The notes below the pieces were generated by a model. It searched no databases and was not told the DNA's origin. It worked only from the letters and a program-made list of their open reading frames with translations. 64,000 bases of DNA from Pseudoxanthomonas sp. Root65 (GTDB lineage Bacteria > Pseudomonadota > Gammaproteobacteria > Xanthomonadales > Xanthomonadaceae): the NCBI RefSeq assembly GCF_001427635.1, contig NZ_LMHA01000002.1:372001-436000 (forward strand), in the 5' to 3' direction. Of this stretch, positions 30,197 through 39,717 are shown piece after piece. How positions within the stretch are numbered: the stretch's first letter is position 1; every line of letters starts with the position of its first letter. The translations under genes and the position numbers were made by a program.

Positions 30197-31951
30197 ATGT
30201 CCTACCTCGTCCTCGCCCGCAAGTGGCGTCCCAAGCGTTTTGCCGAGCTGGTGGGCCAGGAGCACGTGGTCCGCGCGCTGACCAATGCGCTGGACAGCGG
30301 CCGCGTGCACCATGCCTTCCTGTTCACCGGCACGCGCGGCGTGGGCAAGACCACGATCGCCCGCATCTTCGCCAAGTCGCTGAACTGCGAGAAGGGTACC
30401 AGCGCCGATCCCTGCGGCCAGTGCCCGGCCTGCCTCGATATCGATGCCGGCCGCTACATCGACCTGCTGGAGATCGACGCCGCATCGAACACCGGTGTGG
30501 ACGACGTGCGCGAGGTGATCGAGAACGCGCAGTACATGCCCTCGCGCGGCAAGTTCAAGGTCTACCTGATCGACGAAGTGCACATGCTGTCGAAGGCGGC
30601 GTTCAATGCGCTGCTGAAGACGCTGGAAGAGCCGCCGGAACACGTCAAGTTCCTGCTCGCCACCACCGACCCGCAGAAGCTGCCGGTCACCGTGCTGTCG
30701 CGCTGCCTGCAGTTCAACCTCAAGCGGCTGGACGAGGAACAGATCCGGGGGCAGATGACCAAGATCCTCGCCGCCGAGGCGATCGAGGCCGATACCGCCG
30801 CCATCGCCCAACTCGCGCGCGCGGCCGATGGCTCGCTGCGCGACGGCCTGTCGCTGCTCGACCAGGCCATCGCCTATGCCGGTGGCGCCCTGCGCGAGGA
30901 CGGCGTGCGCACCATGCTGGGGACGGTGGACCGCACCCAGGTCAGCGCCATGCTGGCGGCGCTGGCACAGGGCGACGGCGAGGCGCTGCTGCAGGTGGTA
31001 GCGCGGCTGGCCGAGTTCTCGCCCGACTGGGCTGGCGTGCTCGACGCAGTGGCCGAAGCCCTACATCGCATCCAGGTGCGTCAGCTGGTGCCGTCGGCCG
31101 ATGTGGACGCGGAAGGGGTCGATGTCGACGCCTTCGCCGGACAGCTGCGGCCGGAAGTGGTGCAGCTCTGGTACCAGATGGCGATCAATGGCCGGCGCGA
31201 CCTGCACCTGGCGCCCAGCGGACGCGCCGGTTTCGAGATGAGCGTGCTGCGGATGCTGGCGTTCCGCCCGGCGCAGGCCGGCGAGATGCGCGGCGAAGCG
31301 CGCCCGTCGCCTGCCACCGACGTACCGGCTTCGGCGTCGATGGCTGCGCCGTCTGCCGCCAGCACGCCCGTGCCGGTGCAGGCGAAGGTGGCGGCAGCGG
31401 AACCGGTGATGCCGCCGCAGCAGATGGCGCGCGAAGAACGTCCCGCGCCGTCGCGCGTCGCGGTCGACGACGTGCCGCCCTGGCGTCCTGCCGAACCGGC
31501 GGTGGTGGCCGCGCCCGTTGCCGCCCCGGTGGCGTCGAGCACGATGCCGGTCGACATCGGCATCACCGATGCTGAGACCTGGCTGCATTTCGCCGGTACC
31601 TGCGGGCTCAAGGGCGTGGGCAAGCAACTGGTCGACAACGTCGCCTTCGCCGGCTACGCGAACGGCACCCTGACGCTGGCGCTGGACAGCGGCTTCGACT
31701 ACCTGCGCTCCGAGCGCACCCTGGGCGAACTGGGCGAGGCCATCGCCAGCCGCTACGGCGTGGCACCGCGGCTTGCCTTCGCCGCGACCACCTCCGACGC
31801 CGAGACGCTGAAGGAGCGCAGCCACCGGCAGCGCGACGAGCGCCAGAGCGAGGCCGAGGAGACCTTCATGAACCATCCGGACGTGCGGCAGCTGATGCAG
31901 CAGCATGGCGCCAGGCTCGTGCCGGACTCCATCCGACCTTACGAAGAGTGA
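30197..31951 (+). CDS. dnaX: DNA polymerase III gamma/tau subunit
   Basis: A 584-residue clamp-loader ATPase. Visible are [20 protein letters not shown] at the start, Walker [14 protein letters not shown], the zinc module CPACLD with preceding CGQC, Walker B LIDEVHML, the sensor and Arg finger region (SRCLQF), then domain III, a long Pro/Ala linker (~365-500) and tau domain V for alpha-subunit contact. It binds the other clamp-loader subunits (holB is also in this window). I found no A-rich slippery heptamer, so frameshifted gamma is not obvious. dnaX-ybaB-recR is a conserved order. The start is the ATG at 30197, as homologues begin [12 protein letters not shown]. Confidence 0.95.
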   Translation: MSYLVLARKWRPKRFAELVGQEHVVRALTNALDSGRVHHAFLFTGTRGVGKTTIARIFAKSLNCEKGTSADPCGQCPACLDIDAGRYIDLLEIDAASNTGVDDVREVIENAQYMPSRGKFKVYLIDEVHMLSKAAFNALLKTLEEPPEHVKFLLATTDPQKLPVTVLSRCLQFNLKRLDEEQIRGQMTKILAAEAIEADTAAIAQLARAADGSLRDGLSLLDQAIAYAGGALREDGVRTMLGTVDRTQVSAMLAALAQGDGEALLQVVARLAEFSPDWAGVLDAVAEALHRIQVRQLVPSADVDAEGVDVDAFAGQLRPEVVQLWYQMAINGRRDLHLAPSGRAGFEMSVLRMLAFRPAQAGEMRGEARPSPATDVPASASMAAPSAASTPVPVQAKVAAAEPVMPPQQMAREERPAPSRVAVDDVPPWRPAEPAVVAAPVAAPVASSTMPVDIGITDAETWLHFAGTCGLKGVGKQLVDNVAFAGYANGTLTLALDSGFDYLRSERTLGELGEAIASRYGVAPRLAFAATTSDAETLKERSHRQRDERQSEAEETFMNHPDVRQLMQQHGARLVPDSIRPYEE

Positions 31952-31958
31952 TCACGAC

Positions 31959-32279
31959 ATGCGTGGAAACATCGCCCAACTGATGCAGCAGGCGCAGAAG
32001 ATGCAGGAGAACCTGCAGCGCGCCCAGGAAGAACTCGCCAAGCTGGAAGTGACCGGCAACGCCGGTGGCGGCATGGTCAGCGTGACCCTGACCGGCGCCA
32101 AGGAATGCCGCAAGATCCGCATCGATCCTTCGCTGCTGTCCGATGCGGAGATGCTGGAAGACCTGATCGCGGCCGCGTTCAACGACGCGTCCAACAAGGT
32201 CGACGCGGAATCGAAGTCGCGCATGGGTGCGGCCACGGCCGGCATGCCGCTGCCGCCGGGCATGAAGATGCCGTTCTGA
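31959..32279 (+). CDS. YbaB/EbfC nucleoid-associated protein
   Basis: A 106-residue DNA-binding protein: [20 protein letters not shown], then [20 protein letters not shown] and a C-terminal [11 protein letters not shown] typical of the family. It binds DNA as a dimer and shapes the nucleoid. It starts seven bases after the dnaX stop, between dnaX and recR as in most gammaproteobacteria. Confidence 0.93.
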   Translation: MRGNIAQLMQQAQKMQENLQRAQEELAKLEVTGNAGGGMVSVTLTGAKECRKIRIDPSLLSDAEMLEDLIAAAFNDASNKVDAESKSRMGAATAGMPLPPGMKMPF

Positions 32280-32333
32280 TGCCGGCGGGAACCGGATGAC
32301 GGCGGCGCGTCCGCCCACGGTTTCCGGACCACC

Positions 32334-32930
32334 ATGTCCAGTCCGCTGCTCGAACAGCTCATCGAGGCGCTGCGCGTCCTGCCCGGTGTCGGCCAGAAGA
32401 CCGCGCAACGCATGGCTTACCACCTGCTCGACCGCGAGCGGGACGGCGGCAAGCGCCTGGCTGCGGTGCTGGCCGAGGCGCTGGAGCACATCGGCCACTG
32501 CGCGCAGTGCCGCGATTTCACTGAGAGCGAGATCTGCGCGCTGTGCGCCAGTGGCAGCCGTGACCGTCACCAGCTGTGCATCGTGGAGTCGCCGTCCGAC
32601 CGCCTGGCGATCGAACAGGCCACCGGCTACCGCGGCGTGTACTTCGTCCTGCACGGACGGCTGTCGCCGCTGGACGGCATCGGCCCGCGCGAACTGGGGC
32701 TCGAGGCGCTGTCGGCACGACTCGCGCAGGGCGAAGTGACCGAACTGATCATCGCCACCAACCCCACCGTCGAAGGCGAGGCCACCGCGCACTACCTGGC
32801 GCAGCTGGCGCGCCAGCAGGGCGTACGCCCCAGCCGGCTGGCGCATGGCGTGCCGCTGGGCGGCGAACTGGAGTACGTGGACCGCGGCACGCTGGCGCAT
32901 GCCTTCGGTGGCCGCAGCGAAATGGCCTGA
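32334..32930 (+). CDS. recR: Recombination mediator RecR
   Basis: A 198-residue protein acting with RecO (and RecF) to load RecA on gapped DNA. HhH motif [20 protein letters not shown], the four-Cys zinc motif [22 protein letters not shown] start [15 protein letters not shown] and the Walker-like [17 protein letters not shown] are all present. The gene order dnaX-ybaB-recR is conserved. Confidence 0.96.
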   Translation: MSSPLLEQLIEALRVLPGVGQKTAQRMAYHLLDRERDGGKRLAAVLAEALEHIGHCAQCRDFTESEICALCASGSRDRHQLCIVESPSDRLAIEQATGYRGVYFVLHGRLSPLDGIGPRELGLEALSARLAQGEVTELIIATNPTVEGEATAHYLAQLARQQGVRPSRLAHGVPLGGELEYVDRGTLAHAFGGRSEMA

Positions 32931-33000
32931 AGGCGCTGATCCTGAGCCGGAGACGCGTGGCCGCACCCCGGCCATCCGCGGCCACGGCAGGCGCTATGCT

Positions 33001-33024
33001 CCCGAATCCCGAATCCCGAATCCC
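33001..33024 (+). repeat. Heptamer tandem repeat CCCGAAT x3
   Basis: Three perfect copies of CCCGAAT plus a partial CCC, five bases before the HIT gene start. It could vary by slipped-strand replication and change the 5' untranslated region. Similar runs are frequent in intergenic DNA of Xanthomonadaceae. Confidence 0.8.
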
Positions 33025-33029
33025 GCCAC

Positions 33030-33383
33030 ATGACCGACACCATCTTCGCCAAGATCATCCGCCGCGAGATCCCGGCCACCATCGTCTATGAAGACGACGA
33101 GGTCCTCGGCTTCAAGGACATCGCCCCGCAAGCGCCGGTGCATGTGCTCTTCATCCCGAAGAACGAGGCGATCCCCACGCTCGACGACGTGCGCCCGGAG
33201 CAGGCGCACCTGATCGGCAAGCTGGCGCTGGCCGCCGCGCATTACGCGCGCAGCGAAGGGTTCGAGCAGGACGGCTACCGCATCGTCATGAACTGCCGCG
33301 AGGATGCCGGGCAGACCGTGTTCCATATCCATCTGCATTTGCTGGCCGGTGCGCCGCTGGGTCGCTTCGGCACACCGGGCTGA
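33030..33383 (+). CDS. HIT-family nucleotide hydrolase (HinT type)
   Basis: A 117-residue protein of the histidine triad family. It starts TDTIFAKIIRREIPATIVYE, with the catalytic HIHLHLLAG (HxHxHxx) near the C-terminus. HinT proteins hydrolyse purine nucleoside phosphoramidates. No clear Shine-Dalgarno sequence precedes the ATG, because the heptamer repeat lies there. A strong terminator follows. Confidence 0.93.
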   Translation: MTDTIFAKIIRREIPATIVYEDDEVLGFKDIAPQAPVHVLFIPKNEAIPTLDDVRPEQAHLIGKLALAAAHYARSEGFEQDGYRIVMNCREDAGQTVFHIHLHLLAGAPLGRFGTPG

Positions 33384-33395
33384 CAACCAGACAAG

Positions 33396-33424
33396 AAAAA
33401 AGCCGCTCATCGAGCGGCTTTTTT
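33396..33424. terminator. Bidirectional terminator after the HIT gene
   Basis: AGCCGCTC (33401-33408) pairs with GAGCGGCT (33412-33419); A5 before and T6 after the stem make it work for both the HIT gene and the convergent slp gene. Confidence 0.92.
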
Positions 33425-33443
33425 CGTTCATCACGCCGTGGAC

Positions 33444-33956
33444 TTACCACCAGCCCCAGCGGCCCCAGCGCGGACCCCAGAAGGGGTCGTAGTATGGATA
33501 GGGACGGACCACCTCGACTTCGCGTACTTCCGGCCACAGGTAGACCACATCGGCCGCGACGCGCGGCAACTGGTAGTCGTACTCGCCGATGCGGGTGCTT
33601 TCGTAGCCCTCGATCTTGCCGACGAAGGTCACTTCGCGTCCTTCGGCGAACACCGCAGGGTCGTAGAAACCGGCGCGGCAGGCGATGAAGCGCCCGTCGG
33701 TGGCATCCGGCGCCGTGGCCATCGGCCGGCCGGTCGCATTGAGCGGCCGCGACACGAGCTGGAAGCAGGTGGAATTCTGTCCCGGTGCCGTGCTGATGAT
33801 GCGGCCACCCCAGCGCACCGGCGCGCCGACCTGGGGGGCACCCACCGAGTCGCGTGGATTGACCTGGGTGAAGCTGCCCTGCAGCGGCGCAGGCGCGGTG
33901 GCGCAGGCGGAAAGCAGCGCGGTGGCTGCAATGACGACGGCGAAACGAAGGTTCAT
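33444..33956 (-). CDS. Slp-family outer-membrane lipoprotein
   Basis: A 170-residue lipoprotein. The signal peptide MNLRFAVVIAATALLSAC ends in the lipobox L-S-A-C. The mature part has VRWGGRIISTAPGQNSTCFQ, GRFIACRAGFYDP and EGREVTFVGKIEGYE, all characteristic of the Slp (starvation lipoprotein) family, and an aromatic C-terminus (FWGPRWGRWGWW). Starts 17 bases after the tgpA gene in the same direction, so it may be the last gene of the moxR-DUF58-tgpA operon. Confidence 0.88.
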   Translation of the reverse strand: MNLRFAVVIAATALLSACATAPAPLQGSFTQVNPRDSVGAPQVGAPVRWGGRIISTAPGQNSTCFQLVSRPLNATGRPMATAPDATDGRFIACRAGFYDPAVFAEGREVTFVGKIEGYESTRIGEYDYQLPRVAADVVYLWPEVREVEVVRPYPYYDPFWGPRWGRWGWW

Positions 33957-33973
33957 GGCCAGTCTCCAGCGGG

Positions 33974-35926
33974 TTATGGGCGGTGCCGGCGCAGGTCTTC
34001 GATCAGTGCGCGGTGGTCTCCCTCATTCGGAGCGTAGCGTGCATCGGCGAAACGGCGGCTGAGCGACGCCAGTGCCTGCGCGGCCTGCGGACGTCCCGCG
34101 GAGGCCCGGCGCGCCCAGTCGGCCGGGCTCTCGTGCGGCTCGCGGCCCAGACCGTGCCGGGCATAACGCGCACCGAGACGATGCCAGGCGCGAAGCAGCG
34201 GGTCGCGCTCCCGTTCACCGCGTGCCAGCAGCCAGCCCATCCAGACCAGCGCCGCCATGGCGAACAGGCCGAACAGCGCCGTCAGAGCGCCGCCGCCGAG
34301 CTGCTTGGCACCGAAACGCTCGAGCAGGCGCGACTGGCGTCGGGCGTCGAAGCCCAGCACCAGGTCGTTCCAGCCGCGACGCAGCCAGTCGCCCACCTGG
34401 CCCAGGTTCTCGGCCCCGATCAGGCCGGCCATGGCGCCCACCGCGCCGCCGGCGCCCAGGCGATCTTCCAGCGTGTCGTAGATGTTTTCCGGTGCGACCG
34501 CCGCGGTCGGGTCCACGCGCACCCAGCCGCGTTGCGGCATCCACACTTCCGCCCACGCATGCGCATCCATGTTGCGCACCACCCAGTAGCGACCGAGCGG
34601 GTTGTAGGTGCCGCCGGTATAGCCGGTGACCACGCGCGCGGGGACGCCCGCGGCGCGCATCAGGAACACGAAGGACGAGCTGAAGTGCTCGCAGAACCCC
34701 TGCTGCTGGTCGAAGAGGAACTCGTCGACCGTGTCGCGGCCGGGAAACGGCGTGTCCAGCGTGTAGGCGAAGTCGGCGCGGATCCATTGCAGGGCGCGCG
34801 CGACGATCGCCGCATCGTTGCCGCCGGCCTCGCGACGCCATTGCGTGCCCAGCGCACGCGTGCGCGGATTGAAGCCCGCGGGCAGCTGCAGGGCCTGGGC
34901 ACGTCGCCATGCCGGCAGGTCCGCTTCGAACTGCGTCGGGCGCGAGGACTGCAGGCGCCAGCGCGTCAGCGAGCTGAGCGGCGCGGGCGTCGCCATGCTG
35001 TAGTCGCGCGCCATCCACGCGCCGTCGGGCGTCGCGGTGGGCAGGTCCAGCGCCACCAGGTCGCGGCGGTCGCTGGGTTCCACGTCCATCTGGTAGTCCC
35101 AGCTCACCGCAGCGCGGGTCGTCGCGGGTGGCGGCATGCCGGGTGAAGCGGCGCGGCGCGTCCAGGTACGGCCATCGAAATCCGTCAGCACCGGGCCGCG
35201 CCAGTACATCTGGCTGGTGGGCGGCGTGGCACCGAAGAACTGCACGCGCAATGCCGGCGACTCATCGGCGACGAGGTCGAGATAGCTGCCGGGCGACATG
35301 TCGTCGCTGAGGCCGGGCTTCGACAGGGCCCGTTCCGGCACGCCCCACAGCGGCGACGGGAAGCGCGGGAACAGCCAGAACGCCGCCAGCACCAGCGGCA
35401 CGCCGATGGCGACCAGCTTGCCGATCTCCCGCGCCTGCTGCAGCGGGCGCGCCACGCCCGCCAGCGATACCGCCTCGGCATCGGCGAGCCGATGCAGCGC
35501 AACCAGGGCACCCAGCACACTGGCCAGGCCCAGCGCCATGCTCAGCGGGCCCTGGTCGAGCAGGAAGGCGGCGAAGGGCGCGAACAGGGCGAAGCCGAGC
35601 AGGCTACGGTTGTCGCGCAGCGTGCGGGTCTCCGTCGGCTTGATCGCGAGCATGCCGGCGAGGAGGGCGCAGCCGGTGTCGCGACCGAACTGCATGCCGG
35701 TCACCGACATCACCGCCGCGACCAGCGCCAGCGCCATCAACGCGCGCAACAGGCCGGGCAGGGGACGGCGCCACGATGCGACGGCCAGCACCACGCCCGT
35801 GGCACCGATGCCGAACGCCAGCACCGGCGGCAACTGGATCAGCAGCGGCAGCAGGCAGGCGCCGGCCGCCGCCAGTGTCCAGCGGCGACTGAGGCTGTCC
35901 AGGGTGGGGACGTCAGTGGGTTTCAT
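33974..35926 (-). CDS. tgpA: TgpA-type transglutaminase-like membrane protein
   Basis: A 650-residue inner-membrane protein. Residues 1-190 contain about six transmembrane segments (DUF3488). A periplasmic transglutaminase-like domain follows with the catalytic triad: Cys in QQGFCEHFSSSFVFLM, His in DAHAWAEVW and Asp in VRVDPTAAV. One more membrane segment (ALTALFGLFAMAALVWMGWL) precedes a cytoplasmic DUF4129-like tail. Pseudomonas TgpA is essential. It overlaps the DUF58 gene by 14 bases in the conserved order moxR-DUF58-tgpA. Confidence 0.9.
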   Translation of the reverse strand: MKPTDVPTLDSLSRRWTLAAAGACLLPLLIQLPPVLAFGIGATGVVLAVASWRRPLPGLLRALMALALVAAVMSVTGMQFGRDTGCALLAGMLAIKPTETRTLRDNRSLLGFALFAPFAAFLLDQGPLSMALGLASVLGALVALHRLADAEAVSLAGVARPLQQAREIGKLVAIGVPLVLAAFWLFPRFPSPLWGVPERALSKPGLSDDMSPGSYLDLVADESPALRVQFFGATPPTSQMYWRGPVLTDFDGRTWTRRAASPGMPPPATTRAAVSWDYQMDVEPSDRRDLVALDLPTATPDGAWMARDYSMATPAPLSSLTRWRLQSSRPTQFEADLPAWRRAQALQLPAGFNPRTRALGTQWRREAGGNDAAIVARALQWIRADFAYTLDTPFPGRDTVDEFLFDQQQGFCEHFSSSFVFLMRAAGVPARVVTGYTGGTYNPLGRYWVVRNMDAHAWAEVWMPQRGWVRVDPTAAVAPENIYDTLEDRLGAGGAVGAMAGLIGAENLGQVGDWLRRGWNDLVLGFDARRQSRLLERFGAKQLGGGALTALFGLFAMAALVWMGWLLARGERERDPLLRAWHRLGARYARHGLGREPHESPADWARRASAGRPQAAQALASLSRRFADARYAPNEGDHRALIEDLRRHRP

Positions 35927-36866
35927 GCGGAAGCAGCGCCAGGGCGCGCAGGCAGAGGTGGCGATGCGCAGGGCCGTTCGCTGGCCCCAGCGCAGGGTGG
36001 CCGGGCAGCCGCAGCCGGTAGCGGAGTCCTTCGCGTTCGGCGGAGTCCACCCAGTGCGCGAGTCGCTGGATCCGCCGTTCGTGCGGGAGCGTCGGCAGCG
36101 CTTCCCAGTCCAGTTCCACGTCGCGGCCCAGCGGTTGTTCGTAATCGCGTACCAGCAACTGGTTGCGGCGCGCGGACGGTTTCCAGGCGATGGCGCGGCG
36201 CGCATCGCCGGCGCGGTAGTTGCGCAACTGGTGGACGTCCTCGCCGGCGGGGTCCAGTCGTGCCCGGGTGCCTGCGCTGTCGGCGTGCGGAAGCGGCGGA
36301 CCCTGCACTTCCATGGCGGGATAGACCAGCAGGGGCGCGTCGGGCCACACCCATGCCCACGCCCGGGCGAGGCCGAGCGGCTGGGTGGTCGACAACCGCA
36401 CGCGGTCCAGGTCGTACCAGCCACGCCGGTGGGTCGGCAGCGCCAGGTCGACCACGATCCCTTCGGCGGCCGGCAGCAGGACGAAGGCGTGTTCGTTGCC
36501 GGCGTCCACGCGCAGGCCATGGCGCACGCGCGCGTCGCGCGATGCAATGGCGACGTGCAGCCGCAGCGGTTCCCCGAGCGGCACCGGATCCGCGGACAAC
36601 GCCTCCACGCGCAGACCGGCCAGTTGCAGATGCGCGAAGATCAGGCTGGCCATGGCCGTCGCGCCGAGCAACAACGCCAGCAACAGCGCCGGATTGTTGT
36701 TGTAGTTCAGCGCGCCCAGCATCATGGCGGACACCAGCGCGGCGAAGAACAGGCCGAACCGCGTGGGCAGCACGTAGATGCGCCTGCGATCGAGCGCGAC
36801 CGGCAGCGACTCCGGCCGGCGTGGGCGCCCCAGACGTGCGAAACGCCGGGCCAGGGTCGGCGCCAT
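35913..36866 (-). CDS. DUF58 domain protein
   Basis: A 317-residue membrane-anchored protein with two N-terminal hydrophobic segments (YVLPTRFGLFFAALVSAM and ALLLALLLGATAMASLIFAH) and a VWA-like DUF58 domain whose signature is EDVHQLRNYRAGDARRAIAW. DUF58 proteins work with MoxR AAA+ ATPases, perhaps as metal-ion-dependent adhesion-like chaperones. The ATG at 36866 lies two bases after the moxR stop; a TTG at 36872 is an alternative. It overlaps tgpA. Confidence 0.88.
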   Translation of the reverse strand: MAPTLARRFARLGRPRRPESLPVALDRRRIYVLPTRFGLFFAALVSAMMLGALNYNNNPALLLALLLGATAMASLIFAHLQLAGLRVEALSADPVPLGEPLRLHVAIASRDARVRHGLRVDAGNEHAFVLLPAAEGIVVDLALPTHRRGWYDLDRVRLSTTQPLGLARAWAWVWPDAPLLVYPAMEVQGPPLPHADSAGTRARLDPAGEDVHQLRNYRAGDARRAIAWKPSARRNQLLVRDYEQPLGRDVELDWEALPTLPHERRIQRLAHWVDSAEREGLRYRLRLPGHPALGPANGPAHRHLCLRALALLPHETH

Positions 36867-36868
36867 GC

Positions 36869-37822
36869 TCAATCGACCGGCACCGCATGCAGGATCGCCT
36901 TGGCCAGTACCCCGGCCGACGCCGCCTCCGCTTCCGGTACCAACCGATGCGCCGCGACCGCCGCGAACAGGGCCTGCACGTCGTCGGGCAAGACGTGGCT
37001 TCGTCCGAGCAGCAGCGCGTAGGCGCGTGCCGCGCGCAGCAGGGCGATGCCCGCACGCGGCGACAGGCCCACGCGTACCCCCGGGTGCTGGCGGCTGCGC
37101 GTGAGCAGTGCCTGCACGTAGTCGATCAGCGCATCGCTGGCATGCACGCCGTTCACCGCGTCGCGCAGCGCGAGCACTTCGTCGCCGGACAGCAGCGGCA
37201 TCGCCTGCGCGATCATCGTCCGGCGATCACTGCCGGCCAGCAGCTGCCGTTCGGATTCGGCGCTGGGATAGCCGAGCGCCAGGCGCAACAGGAAGCGGTC
37301 CAGCTGCGAATCCGGCAACGGATACGTGCCCGACAGGTCCACTGGATTCTGCGTGGCGATCACGAAGAACGGCTGCGGCAGCGCGTGGGTGACGCCGTCC
37401 AGCGTCACCTGGTGCTCGGCCATCGCTTCCAGCAGCGCACTCTGCGTGCGCGGCGGCGCACGGTTGATCTCGTCGGCCAGCAGCACGTTGGTGAACACCG
37501 GCCCCGGATGGAAGGTGAAGGCGCGCGCCTGTGCGTCGTACACCGACACGCCCAGCACGTCGGCGGGCAGCAGGTCCGAGGTGAACTGCACGCGCTGGAA
37601 CGTCAGCCCCAACGTGGCCGCCAGCGCATGCGCCAGCGTCGTCTTGCCCAGGCCCGGCAGATCTTCGATCAGCAGGTGGCCATCGGACAGCAGCGCCACG
37701 AAGGCGAGCCGCACCTCATGCGGTTTGCCGAGCACCAGCGCGTTCACCTGCGCCTGCGCGCGGGCGAGTGCGTCGGCCAAACCTTCGGATAGCATAGGGC
37801 GGGTGCTGGGGATGGCGGACAT
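36869..37822 (-). CDS. MoxR-family AAA+ ATPase
   Basis: A 317-residue AAA+ ATPase: Walker A DLPGLGKTTLAHAL, Walker B VLLADEINRAPPRTQSALLE, sensor 1 FVIATQNPVDLSGTYPLP and Arg finger LDRFLLRL. MoxR proteins act as chaperones for VWA/DUF58 partners; the partner gene is directly downstream. The start is MSAIPSTRPML at 37822; in-frame codons upstream would overlap the divergent promoter region. Confidence 0.93.
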   Translation of the reverse strand: MSAIPSTRPMLSEGLADALARAQAQVNALVLGKPHEVRLAFVALLSDGHLLIEDLPGLGKTTLAHALAATLGLTFQRVQFTSDLLPADVLGVSVYDAQARAFTFHPGPVFTNVLLADEINRAPPRTQSALLEAMAEHQVTLDGVTHALPQPFFVIATQNPVDLSGTYPLPDSQLDRFLLRLALGYPSAESERQLLAGSDRRTMIAQAMPLLSGDEVLALRDAVNGVHASDALIDYVQALLTRSRQHPGVRVGLSPRAGIALLRAARAYALLLGRSHVLPDDVQALFAAVAAHRLVPEAEAASAGVLAKAILHAVPVD

Positions 37823-37865
37823 CGCGCTCTCGGTTCCGATCGTGGGTTGAGGGCAGTGTAGCGAG

Positions 37866-39707
37866 ATGGACGAAGAACAACGCGCGCGACGATGGTTCCT
37901 GGCCGTGTGGGCAATCGTGACGGTCGTCAAGGTCGCCATCGCGGCACGCCTTCCGCTGTTTGTGGACGAAGCCTTCTACTGGCAGGAGGGCCGGCATCTG
38001 GCGGCGGCCTATTCCGACCTGCCGGGACTGACCGCATGGCTGACCCGCCTGGGCACCGAACTGGGAGGCCATCACGTGCTGGCCGTGCGTGCGCCGTTCC
38101 TGCTGATGGCCGCACTGCTTCCATGGCTGGTTGCCCGCAGCGCCGCGCACTGGTTCGGGGCGGCGATCGGCTGGCAGGCGGCGCTGCTGGTCGTGCTGAT
38201 GCCGCTGTCGGGCACGCTGGGCCTGCTCGCCCTGCCGGATGTGCCGATGGCGCTGGCGACGGTGCTGTGCGCCGATGCTGGTGCGCGGCTGCTGCGCGAC
38301 GTCGATGCGATGTCGGCGACCGAACTGGCGCTGGGCCTGATGCTGGGGGCGCTCAGCCACTATCGCTTCGTTGGCGTCATCGGCGTGGGCTTGCTCGCAT
38401 TGCTGTGGTTGCCCGAAGGCCGCAAGGTGCTGCGTGACGCCCGGGTGTGGGTCGCACTGGCGGTAGGGGTGCTGGCGTGGGCGCCATTGCTGGCCTGGAA
38501 TCTCGAATATGCCGACGCCGGTCTGCGCTTCCAGTTGCTGGACCGGCACCCATGGGCGTTCCATGGCGACGGGTTCCGGTTCCTGCTGGTGCAGGCGGCG
38601 ATGGCAACGCCGCTGCTGTTCTGGGCCATGCTGGTGGTGTGCAGGCGCGGTATCCGCGGCGACGCGCAGGCCGGCACTGCGTGGCGCTATTTCGCGCTGC
38701 TGGGCGCAGTCTCGACGCTGGGTTTCTTCGTGCTGGGCTTCTTTGCCGACAACGAACGGGTGAGCTTCCACTGGCCGTTGCCGGGCTACCTCGCCCTGCT
38801 CGTCGTGGTGCCGCTGTTGTTGCGGGAATGGTCGCCGGCGTGGCGTCGCGCCACCTGGGGCGTCGCCGCCATCGGCGCGCTGCTGATGCTGGGCTATTAC
38901 GTGGCGGTGTCATCGCCGGGACTGCGTGCGCAGATCGCCGGCAGCAAGTACTACCCCGAGAACTTCGCAGGATGGGATGCGTTGGCCGAGGAGGTGCAGG
39001 CGATGCGTGCGACGCTCCCGGAAGAAACCGTGCTGGTGGCGGACAATTTCAAGACGGGCGCGGAGCTGGGCTTCGCGTTGGACGACGCGGATATCGCCGT
39101 GCTCGATCATCCGCTCAACCACAAGCATGGACGCGCACCGCAGTTGCAGCTCTGGGGCCTGCAGCACGACGGTTCGCGCGATACGCCGTTGCTGCTCGTC
39201 GTCGGCGCCACCGACGTGAAGTTCAGTGCGCTGCTCGCTCACTACCAGCAACTGTGCCGGGTCGTCGGTCCGTTGCCGCCGGCACGTGTCGTCAACATCG
39301 ATCATGGCGCGCGCCGGTTCCTGCTGTTCGCGCTGCCGGCCGAGCAGGGGCAGGGCGATTGCATCACGCCGGTCGTTGCCAATATCGACGTGCCGCAGGC
39401 GGGCGTCCGCGTGGAGCGCCGTTTCAACGTCGGGGGCTGGGCGGTGAAGGACGGGGTCGGTGTGTCAAAGGTGGAGCTGCTGCTCGATGGCCGCGTCGTC
39501 GCCGAGGCCACCTATGGCGGCGCCAACGAATGGCTGCGCAGCTTCCTCAAGGACGCGTCGCGCGATCCGCGCATGCCGAACGTGCAGTTCACGGCCCGGG
39601 TCGATGCCGGCGACGTGCCGGCCGGCCGTTACTGGCTGGGATTGCGGGTGACCGGCGGCGACGGCAGTGTCGAAACCTGGGCGGAGCAGCCGGTCGACAT
39701 CCAGTGA
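37866..39707 (+). CDS. GT-C (ArnT/PMT-like, GT39/GT83) glycosyltransferase
   Basis: A 613-residue polytopic membrane protein. The first periplasmic loop has the acidic catalytic motif PLFVDEAFYWQEGRHL, and about ten transmembrane segments follow up to ~residue 345 (for example ALLVVLMPLSGTLGLLALP and LLALLWLP). The C-terminal ~250 residues form a soluble periplasmic domain (QIAGSKYYPENFAGWDALAE and later a beta-rich end). It should transfer a sugar from a polyprenyl carrier onto lipid or protein, but the acceptor is unknown. It is divergent from moxR, with 43 bases between. Confidence 0.8.
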   Translation: MDEEQRARRWFLAVWAIVTVVKVAIAARLPLFVDEAFYWQEGRHLAAAYSDLPGLTAWLTRLGTELGGHHVLAVRAPFLLMAALLPWLVARSAAHWFGAAIGWQAALLVVLMPLSGTLGLLALPDVPMALATVLCADAGARLLRDVDAMSATELALGLMLGALSHYRFVGVIGVGLLALLWLPEGRKVLRDARVWVALAVGVLAWAPLLAWNLEYADAGLRFQLLDRHPWAFHGDGFRFLLVQAAMATPLLFWAMLVVCRRGIRGDAQAGTAWRYFALLGAVSTLGFFVLGFFADNERVSFHWPLPGYLALLVVVPLLLREWSPAWRRATWGVAAIGALLMLGYYVAVSSPGLRAQIAGSKYYPENFAGWDALAEEVQAMRATLPEETVLVADNFKTGAELGFALDDADIAVLDHPLNHKHGRAPQLQLWGLQHDGSRDTPLLLVVGATDVKFSALLAHYQQLCRVVGPLPPARVVNIDHGARRFLLFALPAEQGQGDCITPVVANIDVPQAGVRVERRFNVGGWAVKDGVGVSKVELLLDGRVVAEATYGGANEWLRSFLKDASRDPRMPNVQFTARVDAGDVPAGRYWLGLRVTGGDGSVETWAEQPVDIQ

Positions 39708-39717
39708 TGCAGGCCGA

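Noticed and set aside
30197-31951. Programmed frameshift producing a short gamma form of DnaX
   Set aside because: No A-rich slippery heptamer with a downstream hairpin could be found, so I treat the gene as tau-only unless shown otherwise.
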